A stretch of 15,398 nucleotides of DNA. It comes from an uncultured beta proteobacterium (GTDB lineage: Bacteria; Pseudomonadota; Gammaproteobacteria; Burkholderiales; Burkholderiaceae_C). The stretch lies in NCBI GenBank assembly GCA_903885415.1, contig CAISIP010000163.1, positions 1 through 15,398 on the forward strand, written 5' to 3'. The notes below the pieces were generated by a model. It saw only the letters and a program-made list of their open reading frames with translations, had not been told where the DNA came from and searched no databases. Numbering within the stretch: the stretch's first letter is position 1; each line of letters opens with the position of its first letter. A program made the translations under genes and the position numbers. Shown one piece after another: positions 1 through 7,083 of the stretch.

Positions 1-650
1 GCGTAAACGCAAAAAACCCCGTCGGGCTGCGCCGAACTCGCGTAGTGGGTGTCGTGCACAAAAGCCAAGCAGGTGATTCGTCCGCGTGCGCCCAGTTCCA
101 GCAACTTGTCCTTGAAACCGAGCGACTCCCACACCTCGAGCTTGACCGTGAACGCAAAAGGCGCACCGGGCTTGAGGATGCGAAACACTTCGTCCAGGCA
201 AGGTGCTGCCACATGCCCGTGGGTGAAAGTACCCGAGCAGGTGGCGCCGTCGTACTGCGCTGACGGAAGATCGAGCACCCGGTTAAGGTCGGCGGTGATG
301 AAATGCCGGTACACGCCACGGCGCTTGGCCACCTCCATCATCTCTGGCGAAATGTCCAGGCCATCGATGTGGCGAAACCCGTGCGAGGCCAGACCCTGGC
401 CCGCCAAGCCGGTGCCGCAGCCGATATCCAGGATCGACGCGCTGCGGTCGTGCAGATGGAGCGCGAGCAGGTCGGCGACCTTGGCCGGCGACAGGTAGTT
501 GAGCCCGGTGAGCATGGTCTCATCGTAGGTTTCGGCCCAGTCGCGGTACAGCGCACGCGATTTTTCGTCGCTGTCGATCGCATAGGCGCGCTCAAGCAAC
601 TGCGCCGCCTCGGCGCTAACCCCCACGGGCATCCTGGGAGCCTGGCTCAC
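1..650 (-). CDS. Class I SAM-dependent methyltransferase, C-terminus outside the window
   Basis: The reverse strand encodes 216 codons running off the left edge without a stop. The nucleotide-binding motif ILDIGCGTGLAG lies at about residues 73-84, followed by an acidic residue at the end of strand two (GLDIS, about D99). An FRILKPGAPF stretch is typical of the later Rossmann strands, so this is a class I methyltransferase of the Methyltransf_11/25 type. The N-terminal RDWAETYDETM segment is common in small stand-alone enzymes of this kind. I chose the GTG at 650 because GGAGG lies 5 bases upstream. An in-frame ATG at 632 is an alternative, and the reading frame stays open further upstream. 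The acceptor substrate cannot be told. The gene looks richer in G+C than the catabolic genes to its right, so it may belong to the older chromosome. It is not obviously linked to them. Confidence 0.85.
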   Translation of the reverse strand, partial: MSQAPRMPVGVSAEAAQLLERAYAIDSDEKSRALYRDWAETYDETMLTGLNYLSPAKVADLLALHLHDRSASILDIGCGTGLAGQGLASHGFRHIDGLDISPEMMEVAKRRGVYRHFITADLNRVLDLPSAQYDGATCSGTFTHGHVAAPCLDEVFRILKPGAPFAFTVKLEVWESLGFKDKLLELGARGRITCLAFVHDTHYASSAQPDGVFCVY

Positions 651-739
651 CGGGGCCTCCACAGCGCCGCCCTGCCCATCGCCTGCAGCGCATGCATCTG
701 CTGCAACGGCCCGCGCGGGCACAAATTCCGATCGTTCAT
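647..739 (-). CDS. Possible 30-residue leader ORF overlapping the methyltransferase start
   Basis: An ATG at 739 has an AGGAAG ribosome-binding site at good spacing and opens a 30-codon frame. Its TGA stop overlaps the GTG start of the methyltransferase in a GTGA arrangement, the classic layout for translational coupling. The peptide (beginning MNDRNLCPRG) matches nothing I recognise. It could be a real leader peptide, or the true methyltransferase N-terminus put out of frame by an indel, or chance. Only the start signal and the overlap support it. Confidence 0.3.
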   Translation of the reverse strand: MNDRNLCPRGPLQQMHALQAMGRAALWRPR

Positions 740-834
740 ACAAGAGCTTCCTGTGTGCGCCACATGCCTTTGCACCATGGCGGCGCGGGCGGCTTCGCAG
801 GCAAATCATGCCATGGCGCCGCACAGTACGGATT

Positions 835-848
835 CATCCCATGGGATG
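835..848. repeat. Perfect 14-bp palindrome between methyltransferase and AcnX small subunit
   Basis: CATCCCATGGGATG is its own reverse complement. It sits in the 166-bp gap (740-905) between the methyltransferase leader and the end of the AcnX operon, where both flanking genes are on the minus strand. That makes it a candidate operator upstream of the methyltransferase. It has no loop and no T-run, so it is not a terminator. I see no gene, tRNA or clear terminator in the rest of this gap. Confidence 0.35.
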
Positions 849-905
849 CATCAAGAATAGTGGCAGGACGATGCCTTGGCTCCCTAGCGAACCGGTTAGC
901 CGCCT

Positions 906-1382
906 TCACGGGCCATAGATAGGTCGGCTCCCATCCGGCGGCTCATTTGAAAATACGAGTTCGTGCGGCGCTAGCAGGCGGATGGTCCTGGCTTGCGGAT
1001 CGACCTCAACGAAGGAGCCGTGCGAGATCTTAGACGTAATGTCTACCTCAAAACCGGCCAATATCGCCACATCTCCTAATGCGGCCCCTTGGACGAGAAT
1101 GCTGTTGATTGAGTTAAGGACAATAGCCGCCGGCGCCATGTTACGGGCGCGCATTTCATACAGCATCCAGGCAGTGGCAACGCCGCCTTTGGCAGTATCA
1201 AGCACGAGTACCTTGTTAACGTAGGATTGGCCACTTAGCTTGTGAGTCGGCCGGGAGAATACGCCGCTCAGCCTGTTCAAATCGTACCGGGCCGAGAATC
1301 CATCATGCGCCACCAGCGCCTGACCCACAATCCGACTCCCCATAGCATGCTGTGCGACATATGCGTGAACTAGGGAATTCAT
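906..1382 (-). CDS. Aconitase X small (swivel) subunit, DUF126 family
   Basis: This 158-residue protein is the swivelling small subunit of a two-subunit aconitase X. The SRPTHKLSGQSYVNKVLVLDTA stretch (about residues 43-64) and APAAIVLNSINSILVQGA (about 83-100) match the DUF126 fold pattern. In the aconitase superfamily this domain closes over the active site of the large subunit to form a hydro-lyase. Its ATG overlaps the TGA of the large-subunit gene (ATGA), and GGAGA lies just upstream inside that gene, so the two are translationally coupled. The loop after the first strand reads KGGVATAW (residues 65-72). As I recall, characterised members carry a serine-rich KGSS-type loop there that contributes active-site groups, so this protein may belong to a different clade. 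Family assignment is firm; the substrate is not known. Confidence 0.85.
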   Translation of the reverse strand: MNSLVHAYVAQHAMGSRIVGQALVAHDGFSARYDLNRLSGVFSRPTHKLSGQSYVNKVLVLDTAKGGVATAWMLYEMRARNMAPAAIVLNSINSILVQGAALGDVAILAGFEVDITSKISHGSFVEVDPQARTIRLLAPHELVFSNEPPDGSRPIYGP

Positions 1383-2677
1383 TTCAGTTCTCCGGATTCC
1401 GCCGCATCAACGCAGGCACGCATTGATGCCAGCATCGGTAAATACCCATATCCGCCCACGATGTTGACCACTTTGGCGCTGTTCGTGGCCAGCCTCTTCC
1501 AACCCTTTGTCTCGCTCATTTCCCGCGCATATGACTGGTAGAAACAGTTTCCTGAAAGCACATTTCCACCTGCCGCTTCAATCGTGGCGGTATAGCCCAG
1601 GCGGTCACAGTCAGGCTTAACCTGGGGGCTGGTTACAGCGAGCAAAGGGCGTTTGAAATGGCGTCCCAGCGATAAGGCGGCAAGGTCGCGCAATTCAAAC
1701 AGGCTCAATTGTGGCGCTGAAAACACCACGACATCGACGGCCGTGCCGACGCCGTAGGACTCGCTAAGCGCTCGCACCTCCGCTTCCCCGATATGGTGCG
1801 CTATGCTGAGTTTGTCACCCCCGACCGCGGCAAGGCTATACGCCTCCGGCGTAATACCCACTAAGTGGAACAGCGGCGTAGAACCAAAACTCGCCATCGC
1901 CGCGCCAAAGTGCTTTAGCTCGTCCGATCCAGGAAACCTGTCGAGGCCCTCAATCACCGGCACCTGCCAGTAGTTACCCGTAAGGCGGCCGACCACACCG
2001 CCTAGTGCACCCCATTCGCTAAGCTCCCGCGGGGTCCAGTGCAAACGCAGGCGGATTGAGGCCTGTCGGATCGCGTCTAAGTGATAGCCATAACGTGGCA
2101 CACGACCCGTCAGGCCTGCGGCCAGCGCGGAAGGACCACCCTCGAAATTTGAGCGCGCTCCGCATACTGAATTGGAGTAGATGACTACGCCAGTATCGCC
2201 AAAGGCGACGTGTTCGCCACGCGTGGCCGCTTGCACCGTCTGGTAATTGATGCACGTGTCCGTCATCGTCACGCCGAGACGCTGAAGTGCGGTTATCGCG
2301 CGACGCTCGAGTTCGAGCATCCAGTCAGCATGACCCAAAATGTCGGCATTTTCGAAGTCAGTGCCTCGTGGGTCGGTAATCGTCGGAATGCGGACTCGGC
2401 CATCCCCGGCGTCCGCCAATTTCTCCAGCCACATGACGCCGGCCTGCCCAAGGCTCTCCGTATCGGCCATGATGTGCGCTTGGGTGACAGACACGAAATC
2501 ATGTGCACCGAAAAAGTCGCCGACTTTAATCTGGTGCTCGATCGCAATCTTGGCCACTGTGCCGGCTTCGCCCTCAAGCATGGCCTCTTCTTCACTACTG
2601 AGGTTCATGGACGCAACACCAGAGCTTGGAAGCGGTCGCTTAAGTTGTAAGCCGCTGCCACGGGCTAGCACGTCCAT
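1379..2677 (-). CDS. Aconitase X catalytic (large) subunit, DUF521 family hydro-lyase
   Basis: This 432-residue protein is the catalytic subunit of aconitase X. The N-terminal MNLSSEEEAMLEGEAG from residue 24 is the family's usual opening. Conserved-looking cysteines occur at 142 (TDTCINYQ), 172 (NSVCGARSN) and 378 (SGNCFYQSY), where AcnX proteins place Fe-S ligands. Well-studied bacterial AcnX enzymes are cis-3-hydroxy-L-proline dehydratases, and archaeal ones are phosphomevalonate dehydratases. Here the substrate is unassigned. I kept the ATG at 2677 because GAGAAGA lies 6 bases upstream. The homology-based start would be the ATG at 2608, which lacks a clear ribosome-binding site. It lies 27 bp after the aminotransferase stop and overlaps the small subunit, so all three probably share a transcript. 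No proline racemase or imino-acid reductase is nearby, which weakens a simple hydroxyproline role. Confidence 0.85.
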   Translation of the reverse strand: MDVLARGSGLQLKRPLPSSGVASMNLSSEEEAMLEGEAGTVAKIAIEHQIKVGDFFGAHDFVSVTQAHIMADTESLGQAGVMWLEKLADAGDGRVRIPTITDPRGTDFENADILGHADWMLELERRAITALQRLGVTMTDTCINYQTVQAATRGEHVAFGDTGVVIYSNSVCGARSNFEGGPSALAAGLTGRVPRYGYHLDAIRQASIRLRLHWTPRELSEWGALGGVVGRLTGNYWQVPVIEGLDRFPGSDELKHFGAAMASFGSTPLFHLVGITPEAYSLAAVGGDKLSIAHHIGEAEVRALSESYGVGTAVDVVVFSAPQLSLFELRDLAALSLGRHFKRPLLAVTSPQVKPDCDRLGYTATIEAAGGNVLSGNCFYQSYAREMSETKGWKRLATNSAKVVNIVGGYGYLPMLASMRACVDAAESGELK

Positions 2678-2704
2678 CGATCGTCTTCTCGCTTGGCATG
2701 GTGA

Positions 2705-4078
2705 CTATGCGTGTGCGATCTCGCTAAGCAATCGGGTCACAGCCAGATGCAGCTTGTCAGTGATTTCCTCTATGTGCTGCTCGTTGATGATGAATGGCGG
2801 AGCAAGCATGACGTGGTCCCCAGCCCTGCCATCGATCATTCCGCTCATGGGATAGCACATCAATCCTTCGTCCAACGCCATCATCTTCAGGCGTGCCGCA
2901 AAACGGTGATTGGGGTCGAGCGGCTTCTTGGTCGCCCTATCCGCCACAAATTCCAGAGCTTGAAACAGCCCTCGGCCGCGGATATCGCCGACGTTCGGAT
3001 GATTGCCGAAACGCTCTATCAAGCTACTCATCAGCTGAGTGCCGCGGATTCTGACGTTGGCAAGCAAATCGTCGTCGCGAATGACCTTCTGAACCGCAAG
3101 CGCACCGGCACAAGCGGCAACGTGCCCTGAATAGGTATGGCCGTGCTGGAAGAAGCCGGAACTGCCGACTACAGCGTCAAACACTTTCGCGGTTGTCATC
3201 ATCGCGCCGATCGGCTGGTAGCCCGCGCCTAAGCCTTTGGCCAGCGCCAGGATATCAGGCTGAATTCCCTCCTCCTCAAACGCAAACATCTGCCCGGTGC
3301 GGCCCATCCCGCACATCACCTCATCCAGTATCAGCAGTACGCCGTATTTGTCGCAGATCTCGCGCACGCGTTGAAAATAGCCTTTCACGGGCGGAACCGC
3401 GCCCAAAGTGGCACCACTAATCGTCTCGGCAACGAAGCACATGACGGTTTCAGGCCCCAAGTCCAATATCGCCGTTTCCAGTTCGTTCGCGAGTCGCTGT
3501 CCATAGTCCTCGTTCGACTCGTCTACGCGCCTCTGCCGATAGGCGTAGCAAGCATCAACATGCGTCACATCAATTAGCATTGGGGCAAAATTTGCACGCC
3601 GCCAGAGATTCCCACCCGTGGCAAGCGCACCGAGTGTGTTGCCGTGATAACTCTGCTTGCGTGAAATTATTTTTGAGCGTTTCGGCTGGCCAATGTCGAA
3701 AAAATATTGGCGTGCCAGCTTAAGTGAGGCTTCGATTGCCTCTGAGCCACCCGTCAAGAAGTAGGTCTTTTCAAGATCTCCTGGTGCAATTGCAGCGAGA
3801 TGGTCCGCAAGTTCTTCGGCGACCGAACTCGTGAAAAAGCTGGTGTGTGCAAAAGCAAGTTGGTCCAACTGATTTTTGATCGCCGCGGTAACACGTGGGT
3901 GGCAGTGGCCAAGCGAACACACTGCCGCTCCGCTCGACGCGTCCAAGTAACGTTTGCCATTGGTATCGATCAAATACGGCCCATCTCCGCCTGCCGCTGT
4001 CGGCAGCTTCACTCTAGGATAGCGGTGGAATACGTGCGTGCTGCCTTCAGCACCACCAGGATTTCCGAATTTACCCAT
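2705..4078 (-). CDS. Class III PLP-dependent aminotransferase
   Basis: This 457-residue enzyme belongs to the class III (omega) aminotransferases, which move an amino group between an amine or amino acid and a keto acid. From the chosen start it has TGGSEAIEASLKLAR (about 109-123, phosphate binding), SYHGNTLG (about 143-150), LDEVMCGMGRTG with D252 pairing with the cofactor nitrogen, the Schiff-base lysine K281 in ALAKGLGAGY, and HGHTYSGH (about 312-319). I chose the ATG at 4078 because AAGGA lies 8 bases upstream, the length suits the family, and a promoter lies between it and the longer alternative ATG at 4213. It is the first gene of a leftward operon with the AcnX subunits and is divergent from the SDR/ABC operon. 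The amino donor cannot be told; relatives include enzymes for beta-alanine, taurine, polyamines and other omega-amino compounds. Confidence 0.9.
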   Translation of the reverse strand: MGKFGNPGGAEGSTHVFHRYPRVKLPTAAGGDGPYLIDTNGKRYLDASSGAAVCSLGHCHPRVTAAIKNQLDQLAFAHTSFFTSSVAEELADHLAAIAPGDLEKTYFLTGGSEAIEASLKLARQYFFDIGQPKRSKIISRKQSYHGNTLGALATGGNLWRRANFAPMLIDVTHVDACYAYRQRRVDESNEDYGQRLANELETAILDLGPETVMCFVAETISGATLGAVPPVKGYFQRVREICDKYGVLLILDEVMCGMGRTGQMFAFEEEGIQPDILALAKGLGAGYQPIGAMMTTAKVFDAVVGSSGFFQHGHTYSGHVAACAGALAVQKVIRDDDLLANVRIRGTQLMSSLIERFGNHPNVGDIRGRGLFQALEFVADRATKKPLDPNHRFAARLKMMALDEGLMCYPMSGMIDGRAGDHVMLAPPFIINEQHIEEITDKLHLAVTRLLSEIAHA

Positions 4079-4135
4079 GGGCACCATCCTTGATGCCGGC
4101 TCGTTGCCCGATGGCACAGAAGTCGGCGAGTGCGG

Positions 4136-4153
4136 TTGAAACAAATGAACCAA
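4136..4153. promoter_or_regulatory. Candidate operator half-sites downstream of the minus-strand promoter
   Basis: This stretch carries TTGAAACAA (4136-4144) running into AACAAATGAA (4140-4149) and ATGAACCAA (4145-4153). AACAAATGAA recurs as a direct repeat at 4209-4218. ATGAACCAA recurs inverted at 4233-4241. TTGAAACAA recurs at 12304-12312, ahead of the RpiR-family gene. The position just past the predicted minus-strand transcription start would suit a repressor site. RpiR binding is inference. Confidence 0.35.
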
Positions 4154-4181
4154 GCCGTCCTCGCTTGGGTTCACAGCCCGG

Positions 4182-4210
4182 ATGATACGCCGCATGAATA
4201 AATTTAGCAA
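4182..4210 (-). promoter_or_regulatory. Candidate sigma-70 promoter for the aminotransferase-AcnX operon
   Basis: On the minus strand, TTGCTA (plus-strand 4205-4210) and TATCAT (4182-4187) are separated by 17 bases. The -10 box matches consensus at 5 of 6 positions and the -35 box at 4 of 6. Transcription would start near 4175, about 100 bases before the ATG at 4078. This supports the shorter aminotransferase start over the ATG at 4213, which would lie upstream of this promoter. The palindrome at 4211-4227 abuts the -35 box. Confidence 0.5.
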
Positions 4211-4227
4211 CAAATGAATAACATTTG
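4211..4227. promoter_or_regulatory. Perfect spaced palindrome, candidate regulator-binding site
   Basis: CAAATG-AATAA-CATTTG is a perfect inverted repeat with 6-base arms and a 5-base spacer, the size expected of a dimeric helix-turn-helix operator. It lies between the divergent aminotransferase and SDR operons and abuts the -35 box of the minus-strand promoter. Its arms match half-sites elsewhere in the gap. The RpiR-family protein encoded at 12389-13285 is the only regulator in the window and so the obvious candidate ligand. Confidence 0.45.
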
Positions 4228-4282
4228 ACTTTTTGGTTCATATGATTCAAACTGGATGGAAATCTTAGCCAAAGGAATGAAA

Positions 4283-5029
4283 ATGAGCGCTGAATTCGAG
4301 GGGCAAATTGGCATCGTCACCGGCGCTGCGCGCGGCTTGGGCTTCGCGACTGCCGAACTCATGGCCCAGCGCGGCGCCAAGGTAATACTGGTCGATATCG
4401 ATGCGGCTGGCGTTGAAAAGGCTGCCGCCAGCCTCCAGAATGCAGGCCACGCTGCGCAGGCTGTCGCGCTCGACCTAAGCAACGAAGACGAGCACCCCCG
4501 ACTGCATGCAGCGATCCAAGGGTTCGGCGCCGGACGCGTGGATGTACTGGTTAACAACGCAGGTGGCTGGCGCTACAGCACGTCGCGTGAGATCTCGATG
4601 TCGGAATGGGAGTGGATCTTTAAAACGAATGTCACCTCGACTTTCCTGACAACCCGGGCCGTCATGGACATCATGGTGAAACAAAAAAGCGGGCGCATCG
4701 TCAATGTGGCATCAGGCGCCGCGCACAAGCCCAGCACCATCATGCCCCACTACGCCGCAGCCAAGGCGTCCGTCATCAGCTTAACGCGGTCATTTGCCGC
4801 CGAGCTCGCGCCAAGCCAGGTGCTGGTCAACGCCGTCAGTCCAGGGCCAGTAAACACCGAGGCCCTCCAACAGGCTGGCGTAGCGGCGGAGCGCGCCAAA
4901 CTGGTGCCGCTCGGGCGAGTTGGCGAACCCACCGACATCGCCGAGGTGATTCTTTTTCTGGGCTCCACACGCAATCGATTCGTTGTCGGTCAGTCGATCG
5001 TCGTGAACGGCGGCATGTTCATGCTCTAG
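4283..5029 (+). CDS. Short-chain dehydrogenase/reductase (SDR), first gene of the rightward operon
   Basis: This 248-residue classical SDR has the cofactor motif TGAARGLG (13-20), an acidic residue ending strand two (VILVDID, D38) that favours NAD(H), NNAG (91-94), and the catalytic S144, Y157 and K161 in the YAAAK motif. It oxidises or reduces a hydroxyl/keto group on an unidentified substrate. I chose the ATG at 4283 because AAGGA lies 6 bases upstream. In-frame ATGs at 4256 and 4277 lack a suitable site. It diverges from the aminotransferase and lies 64 bp ahead of the substrate-binding-protein gene. It is less similar to the two tandem SDRs downstream than they are to each other, so it probably acts at another step. 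Confidence 0.9.
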   Translation: MSAEFEGQIGIVTGAARGLGFATAELMAQRGAKVILVDIDAAGVEKAAASLQNAGHAAQAVALDLSNEDEHPRLHAAIQGFGAGRVDVLVNNAGGWRYSTSREISMSEWEWIFKTNVTSTFLTTRAVMDIMVKQKSGRIVNVASGAAHKPSTIMPHYAAAKASVISLTRSFAAELAPSQVLVNAVSPGPVNTEALQQAGVAAERAKLVPLGRVGEPTDIAEVILFLGSTRNRFVVGQSIVVNGGMFML

Positions 5030-5093
5030 TGCTGCACAGTCCAACCACTGCGCGGGTTTTTTGGCAATTCCACTTGTAAAAAGGAAGTAAATC

Positions 5094-6134
5094 ATGAAGA
5101 CGTTAGATCGCTCTGTTCCTGTTATATCTCGCCGGGCGGCCCTTGCTGGCCTTGGTGCAACCGCGCTTTCCTTGAGTACGCTAGACGCAGCACGCGCCGC
5201 GGAAGGCCGCCTAGTCATGGCCAACGGCGGCGGCAAACTCGGTGACGCCTACAAAATCGCGTTTTATGAACCATGGTCCAAGATTTCCAACATGGAGGTC
5301 GTGGCAACCAGCAACAACCCGGCTCAACTTAAGGCGATGGTCGAGCAAAAAAACATGCAATGGGACCTGGCACAAGGTCCGGCCGAGGGTTTTGCCGTCT
5401 ACGCCGAGCAGGGGTTGTTCGAGCCAATTGACTACAGCGTGATTGACAAGTCAAAACTGGTCGCCGGAGTCGCGCGCGAATTTTTCATCATGACCGACTT
5501 TGCGGCCTATCACATTGCATGGAACACCAAGAACCTCAAGTCCAAGCCCCCGAAAAATTGGGCCGAGTTGTTCGCGGTCTCGGGCCGGATAGGATTATGG
5601 AAACGCCCGTTCCAGACACTCGAAGTTGCATTGCTGGCCGATGGCGTCGCTCCGTCCAAGCTGTATCCGCTGGACCTAGACCGAGCATTTTCTGTCCTCA
5701 CCAAAATCAAGTCAAAGTTGCTGCTCTGGGATACCGGTGCACAAGGAGCGCAGGTCCTTATCGATGGCGAAATCGATGCCGGCGCCATCTGGAACGGTCG
5801 TGTGCAAGGGCCTAAGGATCAAGGTGCTTCAGTCGACTTCCATTTCAATGAGGCATTGCTGCTCAGCGACGCTTGGGCTATTCCGAAAGGCTCCCCAAAC
5901 AAGAAAAAAGCGATGGAGTTGCTCGCTCATTCGCTAACGGCGTCGGCGCAGGCGGCCTTCTCGCGCGCCATCCCGTATGGCCCGGTTAATCTGGGTGCCC
6001 TGGCTCTGCTGGACGACAAGACCAAAGCCATGCTGCCGAAACTTGGGGGCAGCACAACGATGCTCAATGTCGATTATTGGGCTAAGAACCTGCCCGAGGC
6101 GCAGGCCCGCTTCGACAAATGGTTGTTGTCCTGA
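5094..6134 (+). CDS. ABC transporter periplasmic substrate-binding protein, polyamine/PotD type, Tat signal
   Basis: This 346-residue extracellular binding protein captures substrate in the periplasm for the two permeases encoded next. The N-terminus has a twin-arginine signal (SRRAAL at 12-17, then an alanine-rich hydrophobic stretch) and a likely cleavage site after ARA near residue 36, so it appears to be exported folded through the Tat system. The mature part (LVMANGGGKLGDAYKIAFYEPW and following) resembles the spermidine/putrescine-binding family, whose members also bind opines and other charged organic compounds. The ATG has AAGGAAG 6 bases upstream. A strong hairpin follows 18 bases after the stop and may raise its expression over the permeases. 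The ligand cannot be read from sequence. Confidence 0.9.
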   Translation: MKTLDRSVPVISRRAALAGLGATALSLSTLDAARAAEGRLVMANGGGKLGDAYKIAFYEPWSKISNMEVVATSNNPAQLKAMVEQKNMQWDLAQGPAEGFAVYAEQGLFEPIDYSVIDKSKLVAGVAREFFIMTDFAAYHIAWNTKNLKSKPPKNWAELFAVSGRIGLWKRPFQTLEVALLADGVAPSKLYPLDLDRAFSVLTKIKSKLLLWDTGAQGAQVLIDGEIDAGAIWNGRVQGPKDQGASVDFHFNEALLLSDAWAIPKGSPNKKKAMELLAHSLTASAQAAFSRAIPYGPVNLGALALLDDKTKAMLPKLGGSTTMLNVDYWAKNLPEAQARFDKWLLS

Positions 6135-6152
6135 TCGCGCCCCCTCGCTGAC

Positions 6153-6176
6153 CCGTGGCGACCTCGGTCGCCACGG
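6153..6176 (+). promoter_or_regulatory. Intercistronic mRNA hairpin between binding-protein and permease genes
   Basis: CCGTGGCGAC and GTCGCCACGG form a perfect 10-bp, GC-rich stem around the tetraloop CTCG. It lies in the 85-bp gap after the binding-protein stop and before the permease start. No T-run follows, so it is not a standard intrinsic terminator. In ABC operons such stems often protect the upstream message from 3' exonucleases, giving more binding protein than membrane components. Partial termination is also possible. Confidence 0.6.
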
Positions 6177-6219
6177 CCTTCGAACACGTCGGCGCGCTGC
6201 GCCTCAGACTAAACACCTC

Positions 6220-7083
6220 TTGTCAACGAACGAACTCCACCCAGGATGGAGCATCGAGAACTTCTACCGGAAGTTCTTGTGGCTTCCGGCTGCGTTCATC
6301 GGGGTGTTTTTCGTCGGCCCAATCATTGCGGTGGCCGTCCGGAGCTTCTTTGATCCTGCGCCCGGCTTTGGCAATTATGCGGAGGTACTGTTTTCCGGCA
6401 TCTATCTGCAAGTCATCTGGAACACGCTCGGAACCGCGCTTATTGTCACCTTCCTCTGCCTGCTAATCGCCTACCCGTTGGCCTATGTCATGGCCAAAGC
6501 CAAAGGCTCGATGCTGGCCGTTATGACCAGCATAGTCGTCGTCTCCCTTTGGACCAGTGTGGTCATCCGCTCTTATGCATGGATGGTCATCTTCCAGCGC
6601 CGCGGTGTGCTCAACAATCTGCTGACCAGTACCGGCTTGACAGACGGCGCCATTAACTTCCTGCCCGGGGCCATTGCCGTGAACGTAGGCATGGTTCACA
6701 TCATGCTGCCCTTTATGGTGTTGCCAATTTTAAGTAACATGCGATCCATAGACACATCGCTGCTCACTGCGGCCAGCGTCATGGGGGCCAACCCGTGGCT
6801 TAGCTTTTACAAGGTGTTCTTGCCTCTGTCGTTTCCCGGTATCAGCGCGGGCTCGGCACTGGTGTTCATGATGTCGCTCGGGTTCTTCGTGACGCCTGCG
6901 TTGCTGGGTGGACCCCGTCACCTGATGGTCGCGGTCCTCATCGAGCAGCAGGCCAATCGAATGCTCAATTGGGGGATGGCGTCCGCGCTCGCAACGGTTT
7001 TACTACTGATCACTGTAGTGCTTTATCTGCTCTATCTGCGCGTTGTCCGATACGCTGGCGGGGGGGCGCAATATGGACGCTGA
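6220..7083 (+). CDS. ABC transporter permease, PotB type
   Basis: This 287-residue inner-membrane protein has a hydrophobic N-terminal segment (LWLPAAFIGVFFVGPIIAVAV) and about six membrane segments in all. The cytoplasmic EAA-type loop (AASVMGANPWLSFYKVFLPLSFPG) docks on the ATPase. It forms the heterodimeric channel with the next gene product. The frame is open well upstream into the binding-protein gene, so the start must lie after 6134. The TTG at 6220 gives the usual N-terminus and length but has no clear ribosome-binding site. No in-frame ATG lies between 6134 and the first membrane segment. Translation may depend on the preceding gene or on the hairpin. Its end overlaps the second permease by 11 bases. 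Confidence 0.85.
   Translation: MSTNELHPGWSIENFYRKFLWLPAAFIGVFFVGPIIAVAVRSFFDPAPGFGNYAEVLFSGIYLQVIWNTLGTALIVTFLCLLIAYPLAYVMAKAKGSMLAVMTSIVVVSLWTSVVIRSYAWMVIFQRRGVLNNLLTSTGLTDGAINFLPGAIAVNVGMVHIMLPFMVLPILSNMRSIDTSLLTAASVMGANPWLSFYKVFLPLSFPGISAGSALVFMMSLGFFVTPALLGGPRHLMVAVLIEQQANRMLNWGMASALATVLLLITVVLYLLYLRVVRYAGGGAQYGR

Noticed and set aside
49..860. Open plus-strand frames across the left end.
   Set aside because: They lie opposite the methyltransferase, have low-complexity Arg/Ala composition and no family motifs, whereas the minus frame has clear SAM-binding motifs.
4079..4213. N-terminal extension of the aminotransferase to the ATG at 4213.
   Set aside because: It lacks a ribosome-binding site, adds 45 residues unlike the family, and would start upstream of the best promoter. 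The ATG at 4078 has AAGGA at good spacing.
5043..5062. Terminator-like AACC/GGTT pair followed by a T-run between the first SDR and the binding-protein gene.
   Set aside because: The stem is only 4 bp with an 8-base loop, too weak for a convincing intrinsic terminator, and the genes otherwise look like one operon.
5977..6219. Upstream extension of the first permease into the binding-protein gene.
   Set aside because: The extra residues are an arginine- and proline-rich out-of-frame reading of the binding-protein gene, and the protein only becomes permease-like after the TTG at 6220.
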